From assembly GCF_024055725.1 (NCBI RefSeq), contig NZ_JAMXMX010000025.1, positions 52,036-116,035 of the forward strand: a stretch of 64,000 nucleotides of DNA. Direction: 5' to 3'. Positions 9,338-17,353 of this stretch are shown one piece after another. A program made the translations under genes and the position numbers. Under the pieces are notes generated by a model. It did no database searches. It had not been told where the DNA came from and saw only the letters and a list, made by a program, of their open reading frames with translations. The stretch's first letter is position 1; every line of letters starts with the position of its first letter. The stretch comes from Actinoallomurus spadix (lineage in GTDB: Bacteria; Actinomycetota; Actinomycetes; Streptosporangiales; Streptosporangiaceae).

Positions 9338-9603
9338 GCCGTCGATTGTCCCGGTCGGCCGGGAGCGCGGCGTCCGCCGTGATCGTTACCGCGTTCGCCG
9401 GGAGCTCACCGACCAATGACTGATCCACACACCAAACTCACAGATTCGTCGATACCCGGCAAATGAAAGCGTTCCGCGATTTAGGCTGACGTGAAGCGGG
9501 AGGTGCTGGTCAACGATCACGGAGCCGGTCTTTTGGCGCCGCGAGAAACGGAGATGTCATGGCTTTACTTTTCTGCCGTCACAAAATGGCACAGTAGGTC
9601 ATA
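9338..9603. other. AT-richer divergent intergenic region
   Basis: This 266-bp stretch between the divergent SARP regulator and the carboxylate-amine ligase is visibly AT-richer than its surroundings, especially 9410-9500 and 9560-9603, and should hold both promoters. I could not identify convincing -35/-10 pairs. A GAAAGCGTTCC sequence near 9465 resembles half of the LacI operator found elsewhere in the window but is not palindromic. Confidence 0.4.
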
Positions 9604-10719
9604 GTGGATACGCGAACCGTGGGAGTGGAAGAGGAATTCCTCCTCGTCGACCCGAACAGCGGACGGCCCCGTGCCGCCGCCGACGCCGTGCTCCGGCCCG
9701 GGCGGCACGGGCACGCCGGCCTGCCGCATGGCGGCACCGACGGGCTGCTGCAGAGCGAGCTGCAGAGCGAGCAACTCGAGACGGGCACCCGCCCGTGCTC
9801 GTCCATGACCGAACTCGCCGACCAGATCCGCACCCTGCGCCACAGCGCCGCGGCGGCCGCCCAGGCCCAGGGCGTGGCGCTCGCCGCACTCGGGACCTCC
9901 CCGCTGCCGGTGCGGCCGACGATCACGCCCGAGGAGCGTTACGTGCGGATGGCCGGGGAGTACGCCCTCACCGCCGCCGAGCACCTGATCTGCGGGTGCC
10001 ACGTCCACGTCGCGGTCGAGTCCCCCGAGGAGGGCGTCGCCGTACTCGACCGCATCCGCCCCTGGCTCCCGGCCCTGCTGGCGCTCAGCGCGAACTCCCC
10101 GTTCTGGCAGGGGAGGGACAGCGGCTACGCCAGCTACCGCCGGCAGGTCATGGGACGCTGGCCGTCATCCGGCCCGACCGAGCTGTTCGGCACGCCGGCG
10201 TCCTACCGCACGACCGTCCAGGAGATGCTGGACACCGGCGCGATCCTCGACGAGGGGATGGTCTACTTCGACGCACGGCTGTCCCGCCGGTACCCCACGG
10301 TCGAGATCCGGGTCGCCGACGTCTGCCTGCTGATGGACGACACCCTGCTGGTGGCCGCCCTGGTCGGCGCGCTGGTGGAGACCGCCGCCCGCGCCTGGCG
10401 GGCCGGGCGGCCGGCGCCGCCGATGCGCGCGTCCCAGCTGAGGCTCGCCACCTGGCGGGCGTCCCGGTCCGGTCTCCGGCACGACCTGGTGCACCCGCTC
10501 ACCGGCCGTCCGGCGCCCGCCGAGACCGTCGTACGGGCACTGGTCGAGCACACCACGCCGGTCCTGGCGGAGAACGGCGACCTCATCACGGTCGAGGGCC
10601 TCCTGCTCGGTGTGCTCAAACGGGGCAACGGCGCCGAGCAGCAGTGGGACGTCCACCAGCGGAGCGGTGACCTGTCCGAGGTGGTGTCCTACGCCGTCGC
10701 CCGGACGCTGGAGTCCTAG
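9604..10719 (+). CDS. Glutamate-cysteine ligase 2 / YbdK-type carboxylate-amine ligase
   Basis: 371-residue ATP-dependent ligase of the GCS2 family, which joins an amino acid to the gamma-carboxyl of glutamate. It opens with the diagnostic VGVEEEFLLVD. The metal and substrate region ICGCHVHVAV lies near residue 130, and a C-terminal RYPTVEIRVADVC strand is present. Length matches the family (about 365-380). The GTG at 9604 is used because the conserved VGVEEEF must sit at the N-terminus; only a weak AGG precedes it. In actinomycetes lacking glutathione, such proteins probably make other gamma-glutamyl compounds, so the exact product is uncertain. The gene stands alone, convergent with the esterase gene. 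Confidence 0.9.
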   Translation: MDTRTVGVEEEFLLVDPNSGRPRAAADAVLRPGRHGHAGLPHGGTDGLLQSELQSEQLETGTRPCSSMTELADQIRTLRHSAAAAAQAQGVALAALGTSPLPVRPTITPEERYVRMAGEYALTAAEHLICGCHVHVAVESPEEGVAVLDRIRPWLPALLALSANSPFWQGRDSGYASYRRQVMGRWPSSGPTELFGTPASYRTTVQEMLDTGAILDEGMVYFDARLSRRYPTVEIRVADVCLLMDDTLLVAALVGALVETAARAWRAGRPAPPMRASQLRLATWRASRSGLRHDLVHPLTGRPAPAETVVRALVEHTTPVLAENGDLITVEGLLLGVLKRGNGAEQQWDVHQRSGDLSEVVSYAVARTLES

Positions 10720-10733
10720 CGCCTGGGGGCGGA

Positions 10734-11624
10734 TCAGCGGAGGTGACGGCCGAGGAAGGTGAGCTGGTCCGGCAGGTGCCGCTGCCAGAACGCGCCGTCG
10801 TGGCATCCGCCGCCCATCGCCCCCTCGGGGCGCAGCCGCCTCCGGAGCCGGCGGGCCATCGGCGCGAACGGGTCGCTGGTGCCGCAGTCGACCCGGACCG
10901 GCACGCCCTTCAGCCGGTCCAGGCCGGCGAAGACGTCGTTCCGCGCGAAGTCGGCCGCGTCGTCGAAGGCCCGGGGGTTCGTCCGGCGGGCGTTGCCGTA
11001 GGACGGGAACAGCGCCGGGGAGGAGGCAACGGCGGCGGCCACGCGCGGAGCGCCCGCCGTCTCGGCCAGCAGGAGGGCGCCGTACCCGCCCATCGACCAG
11101 CCGCACACGCCGAACCGGTCCGTCGAGGCCCCCTGACGGCGCAGCCGCGGCAGCAGTTCCTCGGTGATCATGCCGAGCGGGTCGTCGCCGCTCGCGCGCC
11201 GGTGCCAGTACGTGTCGGGGCCGCCGTCCACCGCGACGATCGCGAACGGCGCGACCGCGCGGGTGCGCACGGCGTCGGTCAGGTAACGGTCGAGGCGGAG
11301 GTTCTTGGCGGCGGACGCCGCCGAGCCACCGTTGCCGTGCATTGCGACGACGACCGGAAGGTGCCAGAGCGACCTGACGCCGGCGGGGAGCACGACGACG
11401 GCCGTGACGTCGGTTCCGCGCCGGCGTGAGGCGAAGGTCTGGGTCTGGACGACACCCGGCGTGCGCGGCGGGGTGGGCAGCGATCCGCAGCGCCCGAGGG
11501 CGCGGTCGAACGCCACCTTCCCCGGCAGCACGTCCTCCTCCACGAGGGCGGCGCCGCCCCCTCCCGTCACGGCGACCGCTCCGAGCCCGGCCCCGCCGAG
11601 CAGAAAGGCACGTCTGGACACCAT
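10734..11624 (-). CDS. Tat-exported alpha/beta-hydrolase esterase (esterase D / antigen 85-like)
   Basis: 296-residue secreted esterase. The N-terminus has a twin-arginine signal (SRRAFLLGG followed by a hydrophobic run to about residue 27). The alpha/beta-hydrolase core shows an oxyanion stretch VVAMHGNGGS and a nucleophile elbow GWSMGGYG. A probable acid is in DCGTSDPF and the catalytic His in GGCHDGAFW near the C-terminus. The family includes S-formylglutathione hydrolase and mycolyltransferases. The Tat signal suggests it folds with a cofactor in the cytoplasm or acts outside on polymer or lipid esters. It is transcribed alone. The 14-bp gap to the convergent ligase gene holds no terminator that I could see. 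Confidence 0.88.
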   Translation of the reverse strand: MVSRRAFLLGGAGLGAVAVTGGGGAALVEEDVLPGKVAFDRALGRCGSLPTPPRTPGVVQTQTFASRRRGTDVTAVVVLPAGVRSLWHLPVVVAMHGNGGSAASAAKNLRLDRYLTDAVRTRAVAPFAIVAVDGGPDTYWHRRASGDDPLGMITEELLPRLRRQGASTDRFGVCGWSMGGYGALLLAETAGAPRVAAAVASSPALFPSYGNARRTNPRAFDDAADFARNDVFAGLDRLKGVPVRVDCGTSDPFAPMARRLRRRLRPEGAMGGGCHDGAFWQRHLPDQLTFLGRHLR

Positions 11625-11731
11625 GCGAACCGCCTCTCGCCGTCGCGTCAGCAGAAGAGACGTTCGCGGGTGGTCCGTGGTTCACCCGGAGCGCGGTCCG
11701 CTCCAGAGCGTCCCGCCGGATAGGCGGTGCC

Positions 11732-11998
11732 TCAGTCCCGCGGGCGCGGGGTGCCGTCGGGGTTGGTGTCCGATGCGTGCTCGTCGGTGAGCCCCGCCTC
11801 ACGGGAGGCCGTGCCGGGCCGGGTCTCGACGCCGGACAGCGGATCGCCCTGCCGGGTGCCCTCCGCCTCGGTGTCGTATCCCTCCGCGGCGCTCATCGTG
11901 CCGGGGACCACGCGCTCCTGTGGCTGAACCTCGTGGCCGGAGTGCGCGCCCACGCCACGGTCGCGCTCCGGCGGGCGGTCCTTGCCGGTGCTGCTCAC
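11732..11998 (-). CDS. Small intrinsically disordered acidic protein
   Basis: 88-residue hypothetical protein, rich in E, D, G, P, R and T, with no hydrophobic core or membrane segment, hence predicted disordered. The start is GTG at 11998, chosen because a strong AAGGAGG sits 8 bases upstream; this makes it a real gene despite lack of homology. Composition resembles the 84-residue protein at 53630 in this window (both end in a PRPRD/RPGRPK-like basic-proline tail), though I see no alignable motif. Function unknown; it lies between the esterase and proline dehydrogenase genes. Confidence 0.6.
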   Translation of the reverse strand: MSSTGKDRPPERDRGVGAHSGHEVQPQERVVPGTMSAAEGYDTEAEGTRQGDPLSGVETRPGTASREAGLTDEHASDTNPDGTPRPRD

Positions 11999-12086
11999 GA
12001 TCAATCGCCTCCTTCTGGCCTTTACCTGCACCCCTTCGCGGCGGTGCGTGTACCCGCACGAACCAGATGGAAACACCCGGTGACGG

Positions 12087-13016
12087 TCACCCGACGGCGT
12101 CCACCAGGGCCTGGAACAGGCGGGCCGGGTCTTCGGCGATGCGGTTACAGAGGTACAGCCACCACTGGGTGCCGAACACGATGTACTCGCGGACCGGGTG
12201 TGCGCGCTCCTGCATCGCCCGCAGCTGATCGACGCCGAGCCCCAACAGCATCTCCACCTCGTACGCGCCGGGTTCCCCCCGCAGGTGCGGCTGCAACGCG
12301 TCGAGGAGGTCGAGGTCGTGGGTGGCGATCGCGCAGGGATGGCCGCTGTCGAGCAGGTCGGTCGCGTACGCGAGGTAGGCCGCCCGCAGCTCACGGCTGT
12401 CCCGGGGATGGGCGACGGACTCGGGTTCCAGGTAGGCGCCCTTCACCAGACGGATGCGGCCGGGCAGCCGCAGCAGGCGGGGCAGGTCCTCGGCCGTCCG
12501 GTGCAGGCGGGCCTGGACGGTGACACCGACGTGGTCGAAACGCTCACAGAGGCGCTCGTGAGTCCACAGGATGAGGTCCGTGCGGTCGGATCCCTCCATC
12601 GAGATCATCATCTCCTGACCCGCGGCGGCGGTGGCCTCCGCCAGGCGGGCGGCGTTGGCCAACCCCAGCTCCCGATCCACCACCGAGCCGATGTGGGACA
12701 GGTCGAGGGAGACCGAGCAGTTCACGCCACGGGCCACGGCCTGCCGTGACAGGTCCAGGAACACCTCGGTCTCGGCCACGGCCAGGTCGGCGTCCCGGCA
12801 GCTCTCGCCCATGTAGTCGAGGGAGACCGACCGGCCCTCCGCATTGAGCAGGGCGGCCCGGTCGAGCGCCTCGGCAATGGTCTGACCGCCGACGTAGCGT
12901 CCGGCCACCCGCCAGGCCACCTCGCGCAGTGCGGGATCCGCCGCAACCCGATCCTTGAGGCCTTCGTCGAGAGCGAGCTTCCGCATCGCCTGGGCGGCCT
13001 GCTCCATCACGGTCAT
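12087..13016 (-). CDS. Proline dehydrogenase family protein (divergent active site)
   Basis: 309-residue FAD enzyme of the PRODH (beta/alpha)8 family, which oxidises L-proline to pyrroline-5-carboxylate. Family hallmarks are RIRLVKGAYLEPES, the AIATHDLDL strand, and YEVEMLLGLG. In characterised PRODHs, helix 8 carries an RRxAE motif whose two arginines bind the proline carboxylate; here it reads CNRIAED, so the first Arg is Asn. The enzyme may prefer another substrate. The start at 13016 is an ATG after GGGGACGACG; the open frame further upstream is only antisense of the next gene. No P5C dehydrogenase gene is in the window. Confidence 0.85.
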   Translation of the reverse strand: MTVMEQAAQAMRKLALDEGLKDRVAADPALREVAWRVAGRYVGGQTIAEALDRAALLNAEGRSVSLDYMGESCRDADLAVAETEVFLDLSRQAVARGVNCSVSLDLSHIGSVVDRELGLANAARLAEATAAAGQEMMISMEGSDRTDLILWTHERLCERFDHVGVTVQARLHRTAEDLPRLLRLPGRIRLVKGAYLEPESVAHPRDSRELRAAYLAYATDLLDSGHPCAIATHDLDLLDALQPHLRGEPGAYEVEMLLGLGVDQLRAMQERAHPVREYIVFGTQWWLYLCNRIAEDPARLFQALVDAVG

Positions 13017-13111
13017 CGTCGTCCCCTTCCGTCCGAGAACCGCGAATCTATCATCAACAGATGTTGTTTTTAGAAGGACGATCCGATCGGTCGGGTGGAC
13101 CGGCGGGACGG

Positions 13112-14431
13112 TCAGAGCAGCACGGGGACGTTGCTGCGGAAGACGCCGTGCGGGTCGTGGCGGCGCTTGACGTCCCGCAGCCGGGCCAGCGCGGCGGGAG
13201 CGAAGGCGTCGGCCGCAGTCTCCCCGGGGTTGAGGAAGGTGAGCGGCTTGCGGCCGCTGACCGGGAGGCTCTCGGCGAACGCGCGCTGCCGGCCGGCGAC
13301 GGCCCGGGCGGTCGCCGGGTCGGCCGGGATGCCGAACAGGTACAGGGCGTAGGGCTCGGTGAGGGGGCCGTGCGGGGTGTCGGACGGGCGGGTGAACGCG
13401 CCGCCCAGGTGGCGGACCTGCACGCTGAGCAGCGGCGCGATGGGGTCGGCGAGCAGCGCCTTGGCGGCGACGTCGTCGAGGCCGGTGAGCAGCTCGCCGC
13501 GGGACAGGCCCGCGCCCGGATCGGTGGGTTCGGCGGTGATGGTCCCGATCTCGCTGACCGGCATCATCCTCCTGCCGTCGGACAGGGGGCGCGGGAGGTG
13601 GTCGAGCGGGCGCAGGAGGTCGCGGGCCTCGTCTTCCGCGCCGAGGTGGGTGACGTCCACGGCGACCATGGGCGCGGCGCCGGGGAAGTGCAGCAGGTCC
13701 AGCCAGACGGTCAGCTCCTCCGGCGCGGTCGCGGTGATCCGCCGGTAGGCGTCCAGGACGTCCGGGGCGTGCTCGGCCGGCCACAGCATCCGGCCGCCGA
13801 ACAGGCGGGGCGCCGGATGCAGGGTCAGCTCCAGGGCGGTGACGATCGCGAAGTCCCCGCCTCCGCCCCGCAGCGCCCAGAACAGGTCGCGATCGGTCTG
13901 CGCGGTGACGTGCCTCTGGTGCCCTTCGGCGTCGACGACGTCGAAGGCGGTGACGGCGTCGGCGACCCAGCCGTGCGCGCGGCCGAACCAGCTCAGCCCG
14001 CCGCCGAGGGCGACGCCGGTGACGCTGACGACCGGGGAGCTGCCGGGCAGGCCGGTCAGGCCGTACGGGGCGGCGGCGGCCTGCAGCCGGCCCGACGGCA
14101 CACCGGCCCCCACCCTGGCCCGCCGGGCGGCCGGGTCGATCTCCAGGGTGTCCAGCCGGCCGGTGCGCAGCAGGATCGTGCCCTCGGTACGGCCGGTGGC
14201 CCCGTGCCCGTTCGGCTGGGTGGCGATGCCCAGTCCCGCTGCGCGGGCATGGCGGGCGAGCGCGGCGACGTCGTCGGCGTCGGCGGCCTCGACGACGGCG
14301 GCCACCGGCTGCTCGACGGCCAGGTTCCAGGGGCGGCGGGCGGCGTCGAAGCCGGGGTCACCGGACAGCAGGACCCGGCCGCGGACGACGGACCTCAGGG
14401 TGGTCAGGGCGCTCACGTTTGTCATGATCAT
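13112..14431 (-). CDS. FAD-binding oxidoreductase, berberine-bridge (BBE)/PCMH type
   Basis: 439-residue flavoprotein oxidase or dehydrogenase. The N-terminal PCMH-type FAD domain (about 25-200) includes RRPWNLAVEQPVAAVV, where covalent BBE oxidases usually have the FAD-linking His near RxxH, and QPNGHGATG in the pyrophosphate loop. The C-terminal BBE segment ends with RHDPHGVFRSN. Family members oxidise sugars, alkaloid-like amines or aromatic alcohols. It diverges from the MocR regulator with only 41 bp between start codons, so that regulator very probably controls it. Substrate unknown; covalent flavinylation is uncertain. Confidence 0.88.
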   Translation of the reverse strand: MIMTNVSALTTLRSVVRGRVLLSGDPGFDAARRPWNLAVEQPVAAVVEAADADDVAALARHARAAGLGIATQPNGHGATGRTEGTILLRTGRLDTLEIDPAARRARVGAGVPSGRLQAAAAPYGLTGLPGSSPVVSVTGVALGGGLSWFGRAHGWVADAVTAFDVVDAEGHQRHVTAQTDRDLFWALRGGGGDFAIVTALELTLHPAPRLFGGRMLWPAEHAPDVLDAYRRITATAPEELTVWLDLLHFPGAAPMVAVDVTHLGAEDEARDLLRPLDHLPRPLSDGRRMMPVSEIGTITAEPTDPGAGLSRGELLTGLDDVAAKALLADPIAPLLSVQVRHLGGAFTRPSDTPHGPLTEPYALYLFGIPADPATARAVAGRQRAFAESLPVSGRKPLTFLNPGETAADAFAPAALARLRDVKRRHDPHGVFRSNVPVLL

Positions 14432-14472
14432 TACGCTAGGGCCGGGAAAGACCTTGGATAAGGTGCATTCTC

Positions 14473-15909
14473 ATGGCGGAAACATGGGTCAATTCGGCGC
14501 GGCGGATCGGCAGTGACCTGCATCTGGAGCTGCGCGGTCCCGGCAGCCGCCGCGCGATCCTGATCCGCGCGCTGCGGGAGGCGGTACGGGACGGGAGGCT
14601 CGCCCCGGGCACCCGGCTGCCCCCGTACCGCTCCCTCGCCGCCGACCTCGGCCTGGCCCGCAACACGGTCGCCGACGCCTACGCGGAGCTGGTCGCCGAA
14701 GGATGGCTGATCGCCCGGCAGGGATCGGGGACCCGCGTGGCACCGCGCGCCGAGCCCGTACGGTCCGCACGCGCGCCGGTGACGGCGCCCGCGCGGCCGG
14801 CCCCACCGGAGCACAACCTGCGGCAGGGACAGCCGGACGCCGCCTCGTTCCCGCGCGCGGCCTGGCTGACCGCCGCCCGCCGCGCCCTGAACGCCGCGCC
14901 GAACGACGCGTTCGGCCCGGGTGACCCGCGCGGCCGCCCGGAACTGCGCCGCGCCCTCACCGAGTACCTGGCGCGCGCCCGCGGCGTCCGTACGACGCCC
15001 GGCCGGATCGTGGTGTGCTCCGGCTTCGCCCACGCGCTGCGGCTGCTGTTCGGCGGGCGGGTCCTGCGCGGCCCGCTGGCGGTGGAGTCCTACGGGCTCG
15101 CCTTCCACCGCTCCGTCCTGGAGGCCGCCTCCGTCCGTACCGTCCCGCTCACGCTGGACGAGTGCGGGGCCCGTACCGGCGAGCTGCGATCCCTCACGGG
15201 CGTACGGGCGGCGCTGCTCACGCCGGCGCACCAGTTCCCGACCGGAGGGCCGCTGCACCCCGAGCGGCGCGTGACCGCGGTCGACTGGGCCCGCACGCGC
15301 GGGGGCGTGATCCTCGAGGACGACTACGACGGCGAGTTCCGCTACGACCGGGAACCGGTCGGCGCGGTCCAGGGCCTCGACCCCGAACGGGTCGTCTATC
15401 TCGGCTCGGCCAGCAAGAGCCTGTCACCGGCGCTGCGGCTCGGCTGGATGGTGCTGCCCGAGGATCTCGTCGAGCCGGTGCTGGCGGCCAAGGGCGAGCG
15501 GGAGGCCTGGGCGAGCGCGACGGACCAGCTGACCCTCGCCGAGTTCATCGCCTCCGGGCAGTACGACCGGCACATCCGCCGCATGCGCCAGCGCTACCGG
15601 GCCCGTCGCGACCGCCTCGTCGCCACCCTCGCCGACCGGGCCCCGCACATCGCGCTCACCGGCATCGCCGCCGGGCTGCACGCGGTCCTGCACCTGCCGC
15701 CCGGCACCGAGCGCTCCGCCGTCAAGGCCGCCGCCCGGCGGTCGATCGCCCTGGACGGGCTCGCCGGCTTCCGCCACCCGTCCGCCACCATGCCGGTCCA
15801 CGACGGCCTCGTCGTCGGCTACGCCACCCCGCCGGACCACGGATACGCCGCGGCCCTCGACGCGCTGTGCCGGATCCTTCCCCCCACACCCGGCGCGAGC
15901 CGCCCCTGA
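14473..15909 (+). CDS. MocR/PdxR-type regulator (GntR wHTH fused to class I aminotransferase)
   Basis: 478 residues. Residues about 22-92 are a GntR winged helix (LAPGTRLPPYRSLAADLG, then RNTVADAYAELVAEGW). About 115-470 is a fold-type I aminotransferase domain with the PLP Schiff-base lysine Lys315 in GSASKSLSPALRLG and an LEDDYDGEFR cofactor strand. Such proteins use PLP or an external aldimine as effector. The gene diverges from the BBE-type oxidoreductase across 41 bp, the likely shared operator. The start at 14473 follows an AAGGTG Shine-Dalgarno. Confidence 0.92.
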   Translation: MAETWVNSARRIGSDLHLELRGPGSRRAILIRALREAVRDGRLAPGTRLPPYRSLAADLGLARNTVADAYAELVAEGWLIARQGSGTRVAPRAEPVRSARAPVTAPARPAPPEHNLRQGQPDAASFPRAAWLTAARRALNAAPNDAFGPGDPRGRPELRRALTEYLARARGVRTTPGRIVVCSGFAHALRLLFGGRVLRGPLAVESYGLAFHRSVLEAASVRTVPLTLDECGARTGELRSLTGVRAALLTPAHQFPTGGPLHPERRVTAVDWARTRGGVILEDDYDGEFRYDREPVGAVQGLDPERVVYLGSASKSLSPALRLGWMVLPEDLVEPVLAAKGEREAWASATDQLTLAEFIASGQYDRHIRRMRQRYRARRDRLVATLADRAPHIALTGIAAGLHAVLHLPPGTERSAVKAAARRSIALDGLAGFRHPSATMPVHDGLVVGYATPPDHGYAAALDALCRILPPTPGASRP

Positions 15910-16108
15910 GGCGGCGTCAGGCGGCCCCCGGCAGGCGGGCGGCCAAGGGGCGGCCGGGGGGCGATCAGCCGACCCACCTCCGCGGCGCCGTACCGCGCAC
16001 CGGCGGAGGACTCGACGAAATCGCTTCTGCTTCCACGCGCCGGTGTCGTACGCTGCCGCCATGAGACGACGACATTGATCTTCATCGAAGTCGAGACTCA
16101 CGCGCAGG

Positions 16109-17242
16109 CTGTACTCCTACGCGTTCCTTGAGGACTTCATCGTCCTGTATCCGGTCTACGCCGTGCTGTTCGCGAAGGCCGGGTTGTCCGCCGCCGCGAT
16201 CTCATCGCTGTTCATCATCTGGTCGGTGACGTCCTTCGCGCTGGAGATCCCCAGCGGAGTATGGGCGGACATCTTCTCCCGCCGGTCCCTTCTCGTGATC
16301 GCCCCGCTCGTCAAGGGCGTGGGCTTCGCGCTGTGGACGTTCGCCCCGTCGTACCTCGCGTTCGCGCTCGGCTTCGTGCTCTGGGGCGCGGGCGGCGCAC
16401 TGCGCTCGGGCACCCTGCAGGCGCTCGTGTACGAGGAGCTCACGCGAACCGGCGCGTCGGACGCCTATCCGCGCGTCATCGGCCGGACCCACGCCATGGG
16501 CATGCTCGCGGTGCCGGCCGCGACCGCTCTGGCAGGACCCGTCCTGGCCGTCGGCGGCTACTCCGCCGTGGGGGTCGCGAGCGTGGTCGCGTGCCTGTGC
16601 TGCGCGGTGGTCGCCCGCACGCTGCCCGACTCGCGGGGCCGCGCCGAGCGGGGCCCGGCGTACCGGCAGGTGGTGCGGGACGGCCTCGCCGAGATCCGCC
16701 GCGCGCCCTCGGTCCGCCGGTCGCTGCTCATCGTCTCGGTACTGATGGGCGTCGCCGGCGCCCTCGACGAGTACGTCCCCCTCCTCGCCCGGTCGACCGG
16801 CGCTCCCGCGTCCGCCACGCCGTTCTTCGTCCTGCTGGTCACGGCGGGCATGACGGCGGGCGGCTGGCTCGCCGGGCGCGGCACGCGATGGACGGTCCCG
16901 ATCCTCATGGTGGCCGCCGGATGCCTCGCCCTCGGCGCGGCGAGCGGCCGGGCGGCCGGGATGGTGCTCGTCGCCCTCGCCTTCTGCGCCTTCGAGTGGG
17001 CGACCAGCAACGCCGACGCGCGGCTGCAGGACCAGATCGGCGACGAGTCCCGGGCGACCGTCACCTCGGTGGCCGGCTTCGGAACGGACGTCGTCGGGGT
17101 GGTGATCTACGCCGCCTACGCGCTCGGTTCCACCTGGGCGGGCCCCGGCCCGCTGTTCGCCGTCGCCGCCGTCCCGCTGCTGCTGGTCGCGGCGATGCCC
17201 GCCGGTGAACGGCCGGAGCCCGAACAGGTCGCGGAACGATGA
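16109..17242 (+). CDS. MFS transporter with unresolved start codon (in-frame TGA near the N-terminus)
   Basis: Major facilitator permease of about 380 residues with 12 predicted helices and the A-like loop GVWADIFSRRSL after TM2. The family-typical N-terminus RRLYSYAFLEDFIVLYPVYA is encoded from about 16103, but no ATG, GTG or TTG lies in frame between the stop at 16076-16078 and GTG 16163. The only in-frame ATG upstream, 16061, reads five codons and then TGA. GTG 16163 would cut off the first half of TM1; CTG 16109 is the only near-cognate codon at the right place and is used here as the boundary. So the gene is either recently inactivated, read from a rare start, or affected by a sequencing error. 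Substrate unknown. Confidence 0.75.
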   Translation: MYSYAFLEDFIVLYPVYAVLFAKAGLSAAAISSLFIIWSVTSFALEIPSGVWADIFSRRSLLVIAPLVKGVGFALWTFAPSYLAFALGFVLWGAGGALRSGTLQALVYEELTRTGASDAYPRVIGRTHAMGMLAVPAATALAGPVLAVGGYSAVGVASVVACLCCAVVARTLPDSRGRAERGPAYRQVVRDGLAEIRRAPSVRRSLLIVSVLMGVAGALDEYVPLLARSTGAPASATPFFVLLVTAGMTAGGWLAGRGTRWTVPILMVAAGCLALGAASGRAAGMVLVALAFCAFEWATSNADARLQDQIGDESRATVTSVAGFGTDVVGVVIYAAYALGSTWAGPGPLFAVAAVPLLLVAAMPAGERPEPEQVAER

Positions 17243-17353
17243 CGGTCCGCTCGCCATCGGACAACGGCCTTGCGCGCGGTACGGCACTGATGCAAGGTCG
17301 GTAGCGCACTCGGGCGGAGCGGAGGCCGAGGCGGCGATGAGGGGGAGTACGGG

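Noticed and set aside
9465..9476. GAAAGCGTTCC near the SARP/ligase promoters as a LacI operator
   Set aside because: Only one half matches the regulon palindrome and there is no promoter of the matching architecture beside it.
15915..15960. GC-rich run after the MocR gene as a terminator
   Set aside because: Only imperfect, alternative pairings of C5-6 and G5-6 runs; no clean stem.
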